DNA from: Acetobacter cerevisiae
GTDB taxonomy: Bacteria; Pseudomonadota; Alphaproteobacteria; Acetobacterales; Acetobacteraceae
DNA length: 44,453 nucleotides
Direction: 5' to 3'
Assembly: GCF_001580535.1 (NCBI RefSeq)
Contig: NZ_LHZA01000136.1
Coordinates: 1-44,453 of the forward strand
How positions within the stretch are numbered: the stretch's first letter is position 1; each line of letters starts with the position of its first letter. Positions 1 to 7,025 of this stretch are shown here, piece after piece. The notes under the pieces are model-generated. The model was not told where the DNA came from and did not search any database. It worked only from the letters and a program-made list of their open reading frames with translations. The translations under genes and the position numbers were made by a program.

Positions 1-579
1 ATTCCGCTTTCTGTGCTGTCTCAGCTTGATGTGCAGGTTAATGCGGGGATGAAAGCCGCTATTGCCGCCGTGCCCTATGCGTCCTCCGTCAAAATGGGGA
101 TGGAGTTCAAGCGCCGCTTCTGGGAGGAAGATGATCAGATTTACGGCGGCATCAGCTTTACCGACCAGGAGATCAGCCAGATTTCCTACCCCAGCAACGG
201 CATTTTCTCAAAAGGTCCCGGCGTTCTGCTGGGAGGCTACATGTTCGGCCCCGCCGCCTACGATTTTGCAGGCATGACGCCGGAAGAACGTATTCAGCGC
301 GCTCTGGATCAGGGGATGGCCATTCATCCTCAGTATCGGAAAGAGTTTTCAAACGGCGTCAGTTTTGCATGGAGCCGCGTACCCTGGACTCTGGGCTGCT
401 GCTCCATGTGGACGGAAGAAGCCCGGAAAACCCATTACAAAACACTGTGCGCCGTGGACAATCGCCTCGTTCTGGCAGGTGAGCATGCCTCTTACGTCGG
501 GTGCTGGCAGGAAGGGGCCATTCTCTCCGCACTGGATGCCGTGACCCGTCTGCACAAACGCGCGCTGGGAGCCGCCTGA
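1..579 (+). CDS. flavin amine oxidase, C-terminal part (5' truncated by window)
   Basis: The reading frame is open from base 1, so the N-terminus with the FAD-binding Rossmann fold lies outside the window. What remains is the C-terminal part of a flavin-containing monoamine oxidase family protein. The signature is the conserved FAD-contacting stretch near the end, LVLAGEHASYVGCWQEGAI, followed by the terminal helix (ALDAVTRLH). These enzymes oxidise a primary or secondary amine to an imine. The stop overlaps the start of the cytochrome c gene (TGATG), and an exported RidA follows, so the electron acceptor may be a cytochrome rather than oxygen; that is inference from context. The substrate cannot be read from the sequence. 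It could also be a nicotine-oxidoreductase-like dehydrogenase of the same fold. Confidence 0.85.
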   Translation: MPLSVLSQLDVQVNAGMKAAIAAVPYASSVKMGMEFKRRFWEEDDQIYGGISFTDQEISQISYPSNGIFSKGPGVLLGGYMFGPAAYDFAGMTPEERIQRALDQGMAIHPQYRKEFSNGVSFAWSRVPWTLGCCSMWTEEARKTHYKTLCAVDNRLVLAGEHASYVGCWQEGAILSALDAVTRLHKRALGAA

Positions 580-1013
580 TGCGTAAATTTCTGCTTGTAA
601 CGTCTCTCTGCCTTACCGCAGGCCTTGCCTCCCCTGCCCTCGCCCCGGTTGCAGCCCATGCGGACAGCGCGAGTGCCGTGGCCGGTAAAATGCAGGTTCT
701 GCCGGATGGAGAGGCCATTTATCATCACGTCTGCCAGAGCTGCCATATGCCAGACGGCAAAGGCGCTGTGGGAGCCGGGGCCCAGTTCCCGGCTCTGGCC
801 GGCAACCCCAAACTGAAAAGTGCCGAGTATCCGGCTTATGTGGTGCTGAACGGCTTTGGCGGCATGCCCTGGTTTGCCGGGCTGCTGAATGACCAACAGG
901 TGGCCAATGTCGTCAATTACGTTCGCACACATTTCGGGAACCATTATACTGATGCACTGAAACCAGAAGACGTTTCTGAAATGCGTCCCCATCTGTCAGT
1001 AGAGGAAGAATAA
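579..1013 (+). CDS. exported class I c-type cytochrome
   Basis: A 144-aa protein. The ATG overlaps the stop of the amine oxidase by one base, which fixes the start and implies translational coupling. A signal peptide (MRKFLLVTSLCLTAGLASPA, cut near residue 28) sends it to the periplasm. Haem attachment motif CQSCH is at residues 52-56, and the likely axial Met is M96 in the GFGGMPW loop. The size fits a small monohaem cytochrome of the alcohol-dehydrogenase subunit/cytochrome c4-c5 type. Between an amine oxidase and RidA its likely role is to accept electrons from the flavin enzyme and pass them to the respiratory chain; this is inferred from position. Confidence 0.9.
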   Translation: MRKFLLVTSLCLTAGLASPALAPVAAHADSASAVAGKMQVLPDGEAIYHHVCQSCHMPDGKGAVGAGAQFPALAGNPKLKSAEYPAYVVLNGFGGMPWFAGLLNDQQVANVVNYVRTHFGNHYTDALKPEDVSEMRPHLSVEEE

Positions 1014-1014
1014 C

Positions 1015-1524
1015 GTGCGCCTTTTTAAAAGCCTGATCCCCGCCGCAGCCCTGACGGCTCTGGCTGCCTTCCCTGCTCTGGCGCATGCTGAGGGCGGTGT
1101 GATCCGTCATGGTGAGGGGAAATTCCCCATCTCCACCGCTGTGGAAGTCCCCGCCGGGGCCACCACCATTTATCTCAGCGGCATGGGGGCTCCGGTGCAG
1201 GACAAAACCGCACCGCCCAAAAGCCTTGAGGCCTATGGCGACACCCGTGCCCAGACCCTCGCCTCCCTCCAGCGCATTGAAGGCGAGCTGAAAAAGCTGA
1301 ACCTGACCATGGGGGATATCGTGCAGATGCACATCTATATGGTTGCGGACCCGCGCACAAAGCAGCTGGATTTTGATGGCATGATGAAGGCCTACACCCA
1401 GTATTTCGGCACGGAAAAGCAGCCCAACCTGCCGGTGCGCTCCGCTTTTGCCGTGGCCCAGCTCGCCAACCCCGGCTGGCTGATTGAAATTGAAGTGACA
1501 GCTGTTCGGACGCCTAAGAAATAA
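1015..1524 (+). CDS. RidA family imine deaminase with signal peptide
   Basis: A 169-aa protein starting at GTG, one base after the cytochrome stop. Unlike cytosolic RidA it carries a signal peptide (MRLFKSLIPAAALTALAAFP, cut after ALAHA at about residue 25), so it is probably periplasmic. The RidA/YjgF/YER057c fold is recognisable by the closing motif PVRSAFAV with the conserved Arg142 that binds the substrate carboxylate, then the IEIEVTAV strand. RidA proteins hydrolyse reactive imines and enamines to ketones and ammonia. An imine is the direct product of a flavin amine oxidase, so this gene fits as the second step of the same pathway. The 40-residue stretch before the core is longer than in housekeeping RidA. 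Confidence 0.88.
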   Translation: MRLFKSLIPAAALTALAAFPALAHAEGGVIRHGEGKFPISTAVEVPAGATTIYLSGMGAPVQDKTAPPKSLEAYGDTRAQTLASLQRIEGELKKLNLTMGDIVQMHIYMVADPRTKQLDFDGMMKAYTQYFGTEKQPNLPVRSAFAVAQLANPGWLIEIEVTAVRTPKK

Positions 1525-1655
1525 GGCCTGTTGTCTGGCAAAGAATTCCCCAGTCCATCGCTTTTCAAACCAAAAGACAAGCGGGGGATCTGGGGAAACA
1601 GCATCCCGCCCCACACATTTGCAAGTCTCGTCATACACAGCCATCTAAAAGCGTA

Positions 1656-1681
1656 GGGCATCTTGTTATAACAAGATGCCC
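1656..1681. repeat. 26-bp perfect palindrome upstream of the hydrolase gene
   Basis: Each half reads GGGCATCTTGTTA and the next 13 bases are its exact reverse complement; there is no unpaired centre. It sits 30 bp before the chosen ATG of the hydrolase. No T-run follows on either strand, so an intrinsic terminator is unlikely. A dyad of this length close to a start is typical of an operator for a dimeric repressor. No regulator gene is adjacent, so the binding protein is unknown. An upstream in-frame ATG at 1676 lies inside the palindrome. Confidence 0.7.
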
Positions 1682-1711
1682 ACAACACGCTCTTTTACGA
1701 GGCCTGACGAT

Positions 1712-2521
1712 ATGACTGAGCATTTAACAAAACGCTGGCAAACCCTACCTGCCACCCCGGCCCCTCTGGCCTCCTTTAAAGGACAGCACGCCCCCATTAA
1801 CGGATGCTCGCTCTATTATACGGAAGGCGGCACAGGGGACGATGTCATCATCATGCTGCATGGCGGCATGGCGAACTCTGATTACTGGGGCGTACAGGCT
1901 GCGTATCTTGCCAAAACGCACCGTATCATCCTCGTGGATAGCCGAGGGCATGGCCGCAGCACGTTAGGGAATAAACCCCTTAGCTACGCCCAGATGGCCG
2001 ACGATATCATTCACCTGATGAACCATCTGGAAATCCCGAATGCCAGTCTCGTCGGGTGGAGCGATGGCGGTGTGCAGAGCATCATTCTGGCCTCTGAACA
2101 CCCGGACCGCATCAAACGCATCTTTGCTTATGGGGCGCATATGTCCGCCTCCGGCCTTAATCTGGCCTGTAGCGGAGATAAGGTGGTCAACGCTTTTGTA
2201 AAACGCGCAACAGAAGACTACCGCAAGCTTTCCCCGACCCCGGATGAATTTGATGTCTTTTCAAAAACCGTCTGGGGCCTGTGGAAATGGGAGCATGATG
2301 CCGAATTTACGGAAGACCGCCTGAACGCTATCCGCTGTCCTGCGTGGATTGTAGACGGGGACCGGGACGAGATGATTCATCGCCCCCATCTGGAATATCT
2401 GATGGCGCATATTCCGGACAGTTCTTACATGATCCTGCCGGAGACCAGCCATTTTGCCTTCCTGCAAGCCCCGCTTCTGTTTAACGAAGCTCTGGCTGAT
2501 TTCCTGTCCGTCAAAGCCTGA
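1712..2521 (+). CDS. alpha/beta hydrolase
   Basis: A 269-aa alpha/beta-hydrolase-fold protein. The start at 1712 is preferred over the in-frame ATG at 1676 because GAGG lies 9 bases upstream of it and the earlier ATG falls inside the 26-bp palindrome. The nucleophile elbow GWSDGG places Ser117, the acid is Asp217 in IVDGDRD and the base is His247 in ETSHF. The oxyanion segment is MLHGGMANSDYWG. There is no signal peptide, so it is cytoplasmic. The family includes esterases, haloperoxidase-like enzymes, C-C hydrolases and lactonases; the substrate cannot be told. It stands alone between the RidA operon and a terminator. Confidence 0.85.
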   Translation: MTEHLTKRWQTLPATPAPLASFKGQHAPINGCSLYYTEGGTGDDVIIMLHGGMANSDYWGVQAAYLAKTHRIILVDSRGHGRSTLGNKPLSYAQMADDIIHLMNHLEIPNASLVGWSDGGVQSIILASEHPDRIKRIFAYGAHMSASGLNLACSGDKVVNAFVKRATEDYRKLSPTPDEFDVFSKTVWGLWKWEHDAEFTEDRLNAIRCPAWIVDGDRDEMIHRPHLEYLMAHIPDSSYMILPETSHFAFLQAPLLFNEALADFLSVKA

Positions 2522-2537
2522 CGGTCAGGGCGAGAAG

Positions 2538-2575
2538 GGTTCAGCTCTTATAACGGGCTGAACCTCTTCTTATTT
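2538..2575 (+). terminator. intrinsic terminator after the hydrolase
   Basis: GGTTCAGC (2538-2545) pairs with GCTGAACC (2557-2564) around an 11-nt loop and is followed by the T-rich TCTTCTTATTTT. It ends the hydrolase transcript and overlaps the stop codon of the convergent gene at 2570. Confidence 0.75.
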
Positions 2576-2854
2576 TCCGTCTGTTCTCTCAAGTTCGCCG
2601 TCAGCATCATCCGGCAGAAAGAAATCTTCCGGGTCTTCAGGCACAGGCAGAGACAGCAGGAAAAACCCCGCCGCTACCGTGATCGCACCCGTCGCAACGG
2701 GCAGCCAGCGCAGGGCTGTCACCAGCGCGGAGTCCTGCGTGCTGCCGTTGACAACAAGCGCCCAGCCACTCACGCACAGCAGCGCAAAACCACCCACAAA
2801 ACAGGCCACAATCCAGAGCAGCCGACGCACATAAGGAGACGAAGACTTGCTCAT
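2570..2854 (-). CDS. small two-helix membrane protein of unknown function
   Basis: A 94-aa protein with two predicted membrane helices (about residues 11-33 and 47-68) and an acidic C-terminal tail (PEDPEDFFLPDDADGELE). AAGG lies about 7 bases before the ATG. It begins 16 bp after the outer-membrane lipoprotein gene and is the last gene of the minus-strand efflux operon, so it may be an accessory of that system. I do not recognise a family. The length and clean start support a real gene. Confidence 0.7.
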   Translation of the reverse strand: MSKSSSPYVRRLLWIVACFVGGFALLCVSGWALVVNGSTQDSALVTALRWLPVATGAITVAAGFFLLSLPVPEDPEDFFLPDDADGELERTDGK

Positions 2855-2870
2855 GATGTGACCTTTCAGA

Positions 2871-4397
2871 TCATTGCTTGAAGGCCCGCGCTAGCACGTT
2901 TTGTGTTTCGAGGGAAACCGGCAGGGTGGAATTGGTCAGCGCCACACCTTTCCAGCCTGCGCCCAATGCCGTGTACAGATTCACAGCATCACGCAGACGT
3001 TCCAGACGAGCCAGAGCTTCCATGTTCTGCGCATTCAGGGTGGTGCGCTCGGTTGTCAGCACTTCCAGGAAGCCGACCAGACCAGCACCATACAACCGCC
3101 GTGCCCGCTCACTGGCCGTAGCACTGTCTTCTGCCGCTTTATGCAACTGCTCGGCATATTCAATATCATCGTGCCAGGCCGCCATGGCGTCTTCAACTTC
3201 TTTGAAGCCGTTCAGCACGGACTGGCGATAGGTCAGACGCGCTGCTTCCGCCGAGGCCTGAGCCGCCCGGACTTCAGACGTCATCTTGCCACCGTGCATC
3301 AGCGGCAGGCTCGCCATCATCAGGAACTGCCAGCTCATCGCATTGACCTGAAACAGCTGATACATGGCCGAGGCGTTTGGGTTGAAGGTCAGCGGAATGA
3401 CAAAGTGCGGATACAGGTTGGCCACAGCCACGCCAATCTGCGCCGTCGCCAGTGCGTACTGCCGTTCTGCCATACGGATATCCGGGCGGTTGGCAATCAC
3501 GACAGACGGCAGGGTCGCGGGAAATTCCGGCACGGTCGGCAGGGGCCGGGGCACCTTCAGTTCATCTTCCAGAGAACCCGGCATCTGCCCCAGCAGCACG
3601 GCAATAGCGTGCGTTACCTGAGAGACACGGGTTTTCAGCGGTTCACGCGCTGCAATCTGCGTATCCAGCTCGGCCTGAGCCTGCGCAATCTGCAGGGTGT
3701 TCCCCACGCCTTCCAGATACAGCTTGTTGGTCAGATCCACCGCATTTTTGGCAACGCGGATATTGTCCGTAGCAATTTTGATCTGCAACTGCGTGACGCG
3801 CAGCAACATATAGTCAGATGCCAGTTCGGACAGCATCGTCATCAGGAGCGCACGGCGGCCTTCAATGGAGGCTTCCACTGCGCGCTCATGCGCTTCCACA
3901 TCACGGCGGATACGCCCGAATACGTCCACTTCCCACGTCGCCATTGCGCCATAGGTCAGCATGGAAGCTTCCGGGCGGTTCTGCGGGTTACCGGGACGGA
4001 TCGGCCAGTTATCAATGTTCAGGGAATACCGCACATCCCCGCCACCGATATTGGCATCCATCTGCGGATACCACTGCGAGGCAGACCGGTCACGAATGGC
4101 GCGTTCGGCCAGAATCCGCTGCCCGGCAATCTGGAGATCATAGTTCCCCTTGATCGCCTGCTCGACCAGACCGGTCAGCACCGGGTCCTTGAACGCCGCC
4201 CACCACTCGGTCATTTCCTTGTTGGTGCGGTCAATTTCTTCCTGGGTTGCAGGGTGCTCTTCCGCTGCTTCCTTGAACTGGGCCGGCACCTTCATGCGCT
4301 CTGCCTGATAGTTCGGCCCGACAGTACAGGCCGAAAGCATCAGGGAAGACGCCATGAAAAGGCCGAGGCGACGATGAACCTTCATCTTATGTTCCAT
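2871..4397 (-). CDS. NodT-type outer-membrane efflux lipoprotein
   Basis: A 508-aa TolC/OprM-like channel lipoprotein. The signal peptide ends in the lipobox LSAC, followed by TVGPNYQ, the classic start of mature NodT-family proteins. Two OEP repeats follow; the second contains the usual ANRPDIRMAERQYALATAQIGVA segment in part. The protein would form the outer-membrane duct of a tripartite pump. Starts at 4397 and 4385 (MKVHRR) are both possible; the first has GAGAG nearby, the second GGAA six bases upstream. It begins 7 bp downstream of the HlyD adaptor stop, with which it must be cotranscribed. Confidence 0.92.
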   Translation of the reverse strand: MEHKMKVHRRLGLFMASSLMLSACTVGPNYQAERMKVPAQFKEAAEEHPATQEEIDRTNKEMTEWWAAFKDPVLTGLVEQAIKGNYDLQIAGQRILAERAIRDRSASQWYPQMDANIGGGDVRYSLNIDNWPIRPGNPQNRPEASMLTYGAMATWEVDVFGRIRRDVEAHERAVEASIEGRRALLMTMLSELASDYMLLRVTQLQIKIATDNIRVAKNAVDLTNKLYLEGVGNTLQIAQAQAELDTQIAAREPLKTRVSQVTHAIAVLLGQMPGSLEDELKVPRPLPTVPEFPATLPSVVIANRPDIRMAERQYALATAQIGVAVANLYPHFVIPLTFNPNASAMYQLFQVNAMSWQFLMMASLPLMHGGKMTSEVRAAQASAEAARLTYRQSVLNGFKEVEDAMAAWHDDIEYAEQLHKAAEDSATASERARRLYGAGLVGFLEVLTTERTTLNAQNMEALARLERLRDAVNLYTALGAGWKGVALTNSTLPVSLETQNVLARAFKQ

Positions 4398-4404
4398 GCC
4401 GCTC

Positions 4405-5316
4405 TCAGAGATGATCTTGCAGCCAGGTGGTCATCTTGCCCCGTCGGCCACGTGGCTCCGGCCCAACGCTGACAGTCGCTGTCATGCCGGCGGCCAGTGT
4501 CACGCTGTCCGGCACGTGGTCAAGATGGATACGCACCGGGATACGCTGGGCCAGACGCACCCAGGTAAAGATGGGGTTCACATCCTGCAGGCCCAGCTTG
4601 TCGGGGGTACCGTTGGTATCGTTAATACCGCGGGCAATGCTCACCACATGACCGGTCAGGATGGGCTTGTAGCCCATCAGCTTGACGCGGGCTTCGTCAC
4701 CCACATGCACGCCCCACATCTTGGTTTCTTCAAAGTAGCCGTAAACCCAGTAGGAGTCGGCATCAATCACGGCCAGACGGGCCTGCCCGGAGGATGCGTA
4801 ATCGCCCACCCGCAGGTTAAGGTTGGTCACGTAACCATTAACCGGGGAATACAGCACGGAACGCTGAAGGTTCAGCTTGGCCACGTCCAGCGCGGCGCGG
4901 GCTGCATCCACCGCGGCAATCTGCGTTGCCACATTGGAGTTAAAGACTTCCTGTTCTTCCGCCGAGACAATGCCACCCAGCCCCATACGGCGGCGGGCAT
5001 CATTGCGCTTGAGCTTCAAATCTTCCAGCGCGCCATCCAGCCGGGCCTGTGCCTCACGGATCGCCAGACGGAAACGTACGGGGTCCAGCACAAACAGCGG
5101 GTCACCCTTGTGCACAAACTGGTTATCCACCACCGGGATCTGCACCACAGTGCCCGAGACTTCAGGAGCCACGTCCACAACATATACACGCACACGACCA
5201 TCACGGGTCCATGGAGCGATCATGTAGACGTTCCAGAGGGTCACCCCCAGCACAATGGCCAGAGAGACAACCGCCAGGGTCAGAATAACTCGTATCAGGG
5301 TGCGCAGAAGGGGCAT
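4405..5316 (-). CDS. HlyD/AaeA-type membrane fusion protein of efflux pump
   Basis: A 303-aa periplasmic adaptor with one N-terminal membrane anchor (about residues 8-30). The first biotinyl-lipoyl half contains VAPEVSGTVVQIPV, the second VLYSPVNGYVTNLNLRVGDY, separated by a short alpha-hairpin (about 80-140). The compact size and the MIAPWTRDGRVR motif after the anchor match AaeA/EmrA-like adaptors that work with FUSC aromatic-acid exporters. It lies between the DUF1656 gene (28 bp upstream) and the outer-membrane channel (7 bp downstream). The usual FUSC permease is absent from this operon. Confidence 0.9.
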   Translation of the reverse strand: MPLLRTLIRVILTLAVVSLAIVLGVTLWNVYMIAPWTRDGRVRVYVVDVAPEVSGTVVQIPVVDNQFVHKGDPLFVLDPVRFRLAIREAQARLDGALEDLKLKRNDARRRMGLGGIVSAEEQEVFNSNVATQIAAVDAARAALDVAKLNLQRSVLYSPVNGYVTNLNLRVGDYASSGQARLAVIDADSYWVYGYFEETKMWGVHVGDEARVKLMGYKPILTGHVVSIARGINDTNGTPDKLGLQDVNPIFTWVRLAQRIPVRIHLDHVPDSVTLAAGMTATVSVGPEPRGRRGKMTTWLQDHL

Positions 5317-5344
5317 TGCGGAGACTCAAAAGCCTTTTCAGGGG

Positions 5345-5539
5345 TCAGACGTACAAAATGAGCAGGCAGAGGATACAAACGTAGAGCGAAACTTCGAACA
5401 GAGCGATGTGCCAGAACCAGCCCAGCAGGCCGCTCCACCACAGCACGAAACGAACACACATGGTAAGGGGCAGCGCCGCCAGTGCGTAGACGACGATCGG
5501 TGCCATGAAGACACCAAAGAGATTGAATTCCGTCAGCAT
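5345..5539 (-). CDS. DUF1656 (AaeX-like) small membrane protein
   Basis: A 64-aa protein beginning MLTEFNLFGVFMAPIV with two hydrophobic helices, typical of DUF1656 proteins that accompany FUSC-type aromatic-acid exporters (AaeX of E. coli is about this length). A longer frame extends upstream to 5632, but the family starts at the MLTE methionine and GAGAA lies 6-7 bases before it. It sits 22 bp after marR and 28 bp before the HlyD gene. Its molecular role is not established. Confidence 0.85.
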   Translation of the reverse strand: MLTEFNLFGVFMAPIVVYALAALPLTMCVRFVLWWSGLLGWFWHIALFEVSLYVCILCLLILYV

Positions 5540-5561
5540 GACGCCATTCTCGTAGCAACTC

Positions 5562-6056
5562 TCATCGTGCGTGTGCCCGCTCTGACCCGGCCAGATCTTT
5601 CTGCCCGGACGCGGCCTGTTCAACCCGGTCAAGAATCCCGCAGCACTGCTCCAGTTCCTGCGGGGTTACATGTTCGGTCAGGCGTGTTGCCACATCGTCT
5701 GCCGCATGGCTGACAAGTGCGGCAACTTTCCGGCCTTCTTCCGTAATGCTGACAAGCTTGGAACGGCGGTCTTCCTCATCAATTTCCCGGACAATAAAGC
5801 CGCGCTTTTCCAGCACATCCAGCAGCCGCACGAGAGACGGCGCCTCTAGTGAGAGAGAACGGGCCAGATCTGTCTGTCTGACAGGCTGTTCAGAAAAATT
5901 GAGATAATAGATGGGCCGCCAGGTTGCGTCCGTCAGGCTGAACCGGCGCAAATCCGCATCAATCTCGCGCCGCCAGATGGCCGCAAGGCGAGCCAGCCGG
6001 TGCCCGAAGGACCGGCGGGTTTCGATGCTATTATCAGGATAACGCGGAGGTTCCAT
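5562..6056 (-). CDS. MarR family transcriptional regulator
   Basis: A 164-aa winged-helix regulator. The recognition helix region is QTDLARSLSLEAPSLVRLLDVLE and the wing is GFIVREIDEEDRRSKLVSIT with the characteristic DxRSK Arg-Asp pattern of MarR proteins. It is the first gene of the minus-strand efflux operon, with 22 bp to the DUF1656 gene. MarR proteins usually repress their own operon and release DNA on binding phenolic or other aromatic acids, which fits a FUSC-class pump. The 135-bp upstream region carries the promoter but no convincing dyad was found. Confidence 0.92.
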   Translation of the reverse strand: MEPPRYPDNSIETRRSFGHRLARLAAIWRREIDADLRRFSLTDATWRPIYYLNFSEQPVRQTDLARSLSLEAPSLVRLLDVLEKRGFIVREIDEEDRRSKLVSITEEGRKVAALVSHAADDVATRLTEHVTPQELEQCCGILDRVEQAASGQKDLAGSERAHAR

Positions 6057-6125
6057 TATGTGCCCATACTAGCAAGCATACAAACTGTTCGCACGCTCAC
6101 AAAATCGTATGGCAATCATTCCCAG

Positions 6126-6182
6126 AAAAAATCCGCCCCCGCCAATGCAAAATTGGAATGGAACCTATGGGCAAAGGCGGAT
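6126..6182 (-). terminator. intrinsic terminator after the YqjE-like gene
   Basis: Read on the minus strand, ATCCGCC pairs with GGCGGAT (plus positions 6176-6182 and 6131-6137) and is followed at once by a T-run. A nested hairpin CCAAT/ATTGG (6142-6156) fills the loop. It separates the yqjD/yqjE pair from the marR operon. Confidence 0.7.
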
Positions 6183-6191
6183 GGAAAGAAA

Positions 6192-6617
6192 TCAGTTCTT
6201 CTTGCGGCGCACTACGTCCCACACCTTGCGGGTGCCGCTGCGGCCCAGAGACCCTGCCACCGTGGCCGTGACTGCGGCCAGTGTGACGGATTCCCTCATT
6301 TGTGTCGCACAGCGATTACGGGCGATGCGGGCTTCCACTTCTGCGGTCGTCAGGTAAGAGCGACGGCCAAACAGGATACAGATCAGAGCAAAAATCACAT
6401 CCAGCGCAAACACGCCGAATGCGGCCGTCACCGGGCCCCAATGGAAGGTAAACAGGAACAGGGCCCACAGGAGTCCATGCCCGGATATCAGGGCAAAAAA
6501 CCCGAATACCGCGGCGGCAACAAGAAATGCTGCCTGTTTTCCTAACCGGACCGCCATCTGCTGCATGAGATGGGACTGTGCATGCAGGGCGGACCTGCCA
6601 AGTTCAAAAATACGCAT
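6192..6617 (-). CDS. YqjE-like membrane protein (putative holin superfamily III)
   Basis: A 141-aa protein with two close membrane helices (about residues 29-52 and 60-85) and a basic C-terminal tail ending KVWDVVRRKKN. This plan, and its place 38 bp downstream of a DUF883 (YqjD/ElaB) gene, matches the YqjE/Phage_holin_3_6-like family that occurs in yqjD-yqjE pairs. The name holin comes from a superfamily resemblance; there is no phage context here. A role at the inner membrane in stationary phase or envelope stress is inferred from the E. coli pair. Confidence 0.65.
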   Translation of the reverse strand: MRIFELGRSALHAQSHLMQQMAVRLGKQAAFLVAAAVFGFFALISGHGLLWALFLFTFHWGPVTAAFGVFALDVIFALICILFGRRSYLTTAEVEARIARNRCATQMRESVTLAAVTATVAGSLGRSGTRKVWDVVRRKKN

Positions 6618-6655
6618 GGACTCAGGGACTACCTTCGTTCAGATCACGTGAGGCT

Positions 6656-6958
6656 TCAGCGTGACATCCGACCGAGGATAAAGCCCACAACGCCGGAAAT
6701 GGCGATGGACACCCATGACGACTGCGCACGCGTCTGCTTGGAAATATCGCTGCGCGCATGATTGGCCAGTTCACGCGCATTGGCAACTGCTTCTTCAGTC
6801 AAATCACTGGCTTTACCGCCAGCATTCGTCAGCGCGGGCACCACATGCTTGGTGATCAGCCGTTCCAGATGCGCCTTTACGGCTTCAATTTCATCACGGG
6901 CTGTCTCAGCAGCAGACTCACCAGCAGCCTTTACATCCTTGAGTTTATCAGAAGACAT
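6656..6958 (-). CDS. DUF883 (ElaB/YqjD-like) membrane-anchored protein
   Basis: A 100-aa protein: a long amphipathic, charged N-terminal helix (residues 1-75), then one C-terminal helix (SWVSIAISGVVGFILGRMSR) with the glycine-rich GFILGR ending typical of DUF883. The start at the MSSDKLKD methionine is preferred over an upstream in-frame codon at 6994 because the family starts here. E. coli YqjD and ElaB are tail-anchored inner-membrane proteins that bind ribosomes in stationary phase. It is transcribed with the YqjE-like gene and diverges from the ABC gene at 7026. Confidence 0.82.
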   Translation of the reverse strand: MSSDKLKDVKAAGESAAETARDEIEAVKAHLERLITKHVVPALTNAGGKASDLTEEAVANARELANHARSDISKQTRAQSSWVSIAISGVVGFILGRMSR

Positions 6959-7025
6959 GGAACACCCTATTCGCGTTAGATTTATTGACAACACTCTTTT
7001 AACTGATCGCTAAGGATAAGGTTGC

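Noticed and set aside
1656-1681. The 26-bp palindrome as a terminator of the RidA operon
   Set aside because: No T-run follows on the plus strand and the dyad has no loop.
2901-4472. A long open frame (523 codons) on the plus strand
   Set aside because: It is antisense to the NodT-type channel gene, whose protein has clear family motifs; the antisense translation is His/Arg-rich with no recognisable domain.
4396-5361. A 321-codon open frame on the plus strand
   Set aside because: It lies antisense to the HlyD adaptor gene and is an artefact of high GC at third positions.
6192-6617. Holin-like gene as evidence of a prophage
   Set aside because: It pairs with a YqjD-like gene as in normal bacterial chromosomes and no phage genes are present.
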